A DNA stretch of 64,000 nt, from positions 216,574-280,573 of the forward strand of contig JAPYMA010001481.1 of the NCBI GenBank assembly GCA_035041965.1, in the 5' to 3' direction. Within the stretch, counting starts at the first letter, position 1, and the number at the start of each line of letters is the position of its first letter. The DNA is from Anisakis pegreffii (Eukaryota; Nematoda; Chromadorea; Rhabditida; Anisakidae). The notes beneath the pieces were generated by a model. It searched no databases. It had not been told where the DNA came from and was given only the letters and a program-made list of their open reading frames with translations. This document shows, piece by piece, positions 62,940 to 64,000 of the stretch. The position numbers and the translations under genes were made by a program.

Positions 62940-64000
62940 TCTTTGAGATTTTCACACCTTCAAATATAAATGCTTGGAGATGGAAACTCATCCAGATTAT
63001 ACAGAAAATCACCAAGTAGATCCTGTGTTATCTACGGCTGCCGAAAGCGAGCCAGACGCTGATGGACGCTTTTGCCGCATAACAAAAAACACGGGGATTA
63101 TAATTTGCGAAATTAATGCAGGAGCTTTTTCTGACTTCCCGTCTGCCTAAAATCCAAAGTAATGGGAAATGAATGTCTTAAAATAACCCCTACGTGCCCG
63201 CTGGGAAATGGATATCCGATTTTCACCACACTTTTGGATGGCAAAGTCTACCAGTCATAACACCATCACAATCTGCACATCGCTTCACTGAATAACAAAG
63301 TTTATTTGTTACACACAAACGAAAATGCGTTCACGGTCCAGCCTCAACTTGAATTTAGCCAAAAAGTGAGGAAGCCTCTAACACCCTCAATTAACACCTT
63401 AACAAGCCTGATTCAACATGGACTCACGAGTTGTCACGGAATCAAAAAAGCCAAAATCGAATCCGTCAAAACCACACTAGTTGAAATTGCCGCCTCGCAA
63501 CGACGTTCCAATGTTAACGCGGCAAAAATGGCACTCTGTAAAACTCGCACGGATATAGTGTCGCACACGGCCGTATTTTTGCGAATCAAACTCAAGTTCT
63601 TGGGTAAGCCTTACGCCTAGACTTGTGTTTAGGGTTATGCTAAAGAGAGTTAAGGATGCACGTGTGTTCAGTACTGCCGAACAAGAATTACAAGTTGCCG
63701 AAATGTGCATGGTTCCGTCTATCTTGCACACGATGCAACCATCTCTTCATGAACACAGGCACTTCACAGGGAGTAATTGTACAAATAACTAAAGTAGAAG
63801 TAACCGTCATGGATATGTTTCTAGACGCACAGGGACATGTTTCTTGCATATGAACACCTAACAAGATGAGAAACACACTTTTTGCATATTATGTCGGTAA
63901 AAAACATGCGAACAGAGTTGATTTCGATAAGTAGCGAATCAAAAATTAGCAAAAGAAAGTGCCAAGTAAAATTAGATCGACAGCAATTACTAATGGAATA
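62940..64000. other. FEN1 5' flank and GC-richer block of unknown nature
   Basis: The first part should hold the FEN1 promoter; no motif was recognised. From about 63020 the composition becomes less AT-rich. A plus-strand frame of 104 codons (63306-63620) overlaps minus-strand frames of similar length. Neither resembles a family I know, and no splice borders fit, so I do not call a gene. It could be the edge of an unassigned gene or a repeat. Confidence 0.4.

Noticed and set aside
1..64000. tRNA, rRNA, CRISPR arrays, operons with SL2-type spacing
   Set aside because: No cloverleaf-like B-box context, no rRNA-like conserved blocks, no regular spacer arrays, and no same-strand genes within a few hundred bases of one another.

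Overview
The window is AT-rich eukaryotic DNA with small multi-exon genes. Exons are 65-400 bp, introns run from under 60 bp to about 1 kb, and splice sites are canonical GT...TTTCAG. The gene set points to a nematode: a CED-6 PTB adaptor, an innexin, a calreticulin ending in HDEL, a LET-767-type steroid/acyl-CoA dehydrogenase and a CRN-1/FEN1 nuclease. A degenerate array of GCCTAA, the complement of the nematode telomere unit TTAGGC, fits this. Gene spacing is loose and intergenic DNA is full of AAT/AAC-type simple repeats, which suggests a parasitic (possibly spirurine/ascaridomorph) nematode rather than Caenorhabditis. That placement is inference.

Layout, left to right. ced-6 (minus, 3' part off the left edge, 35-1747); repeat-rich spacer with MITE copies (1.7-8.9 kb); let-767-like SDR (minus, 8974-12525); spacer with a long hairpin (13.2 kb); proteasomal ubiquitin receptor RPN-13 (minus, 19956-23135) with a decayed copy of one exon beyond its 3' end; an innexin (minus, 24549-30129) with a perfect hairpin in an intron; an ATT minisatellite (32.2-32.6 kb); calreticulin (plus, 33334-35581) with an ER-stress-element-like promoter site; TTC7 (minus, 37382-44405, 20 exons); a 10-kb spacer with no gene I could support; a divergent 14-3-3-like gene (plus, 54453-58003); FEN1 (minus, 59864-62939); and a GC-richer block of unknown nature at the right end.

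Seven of the eight gene models were assembled exon by exon: each exon is bounded by splice consensus, phases agree across every junction and the joined frame matches a known family. The eighth, the 14-3-3-like gene, also joins in phase, but its family assignment rests on alignment by eye. The genes do not form one pathway. They are housekeeping or signalling genes (apoptotic-cell engulfment, lipid metabolism, proteasome, gap junction, ER folding, plasma-membrane PI4P synthesis, DNA replication) that happen to be neighbours. No operon is evident.

The most interesting item is the 14-3-3-like gene. It keeps the helical signature blocks of 14-3-3 but appears to have lost two of the phosphopeptide-binding arginines, and it carries a Ser-rich N-terminal extension and an Asn-rich C-terminal tail. 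No tRNA, rRNA, CRISPR or viral genes were seen.
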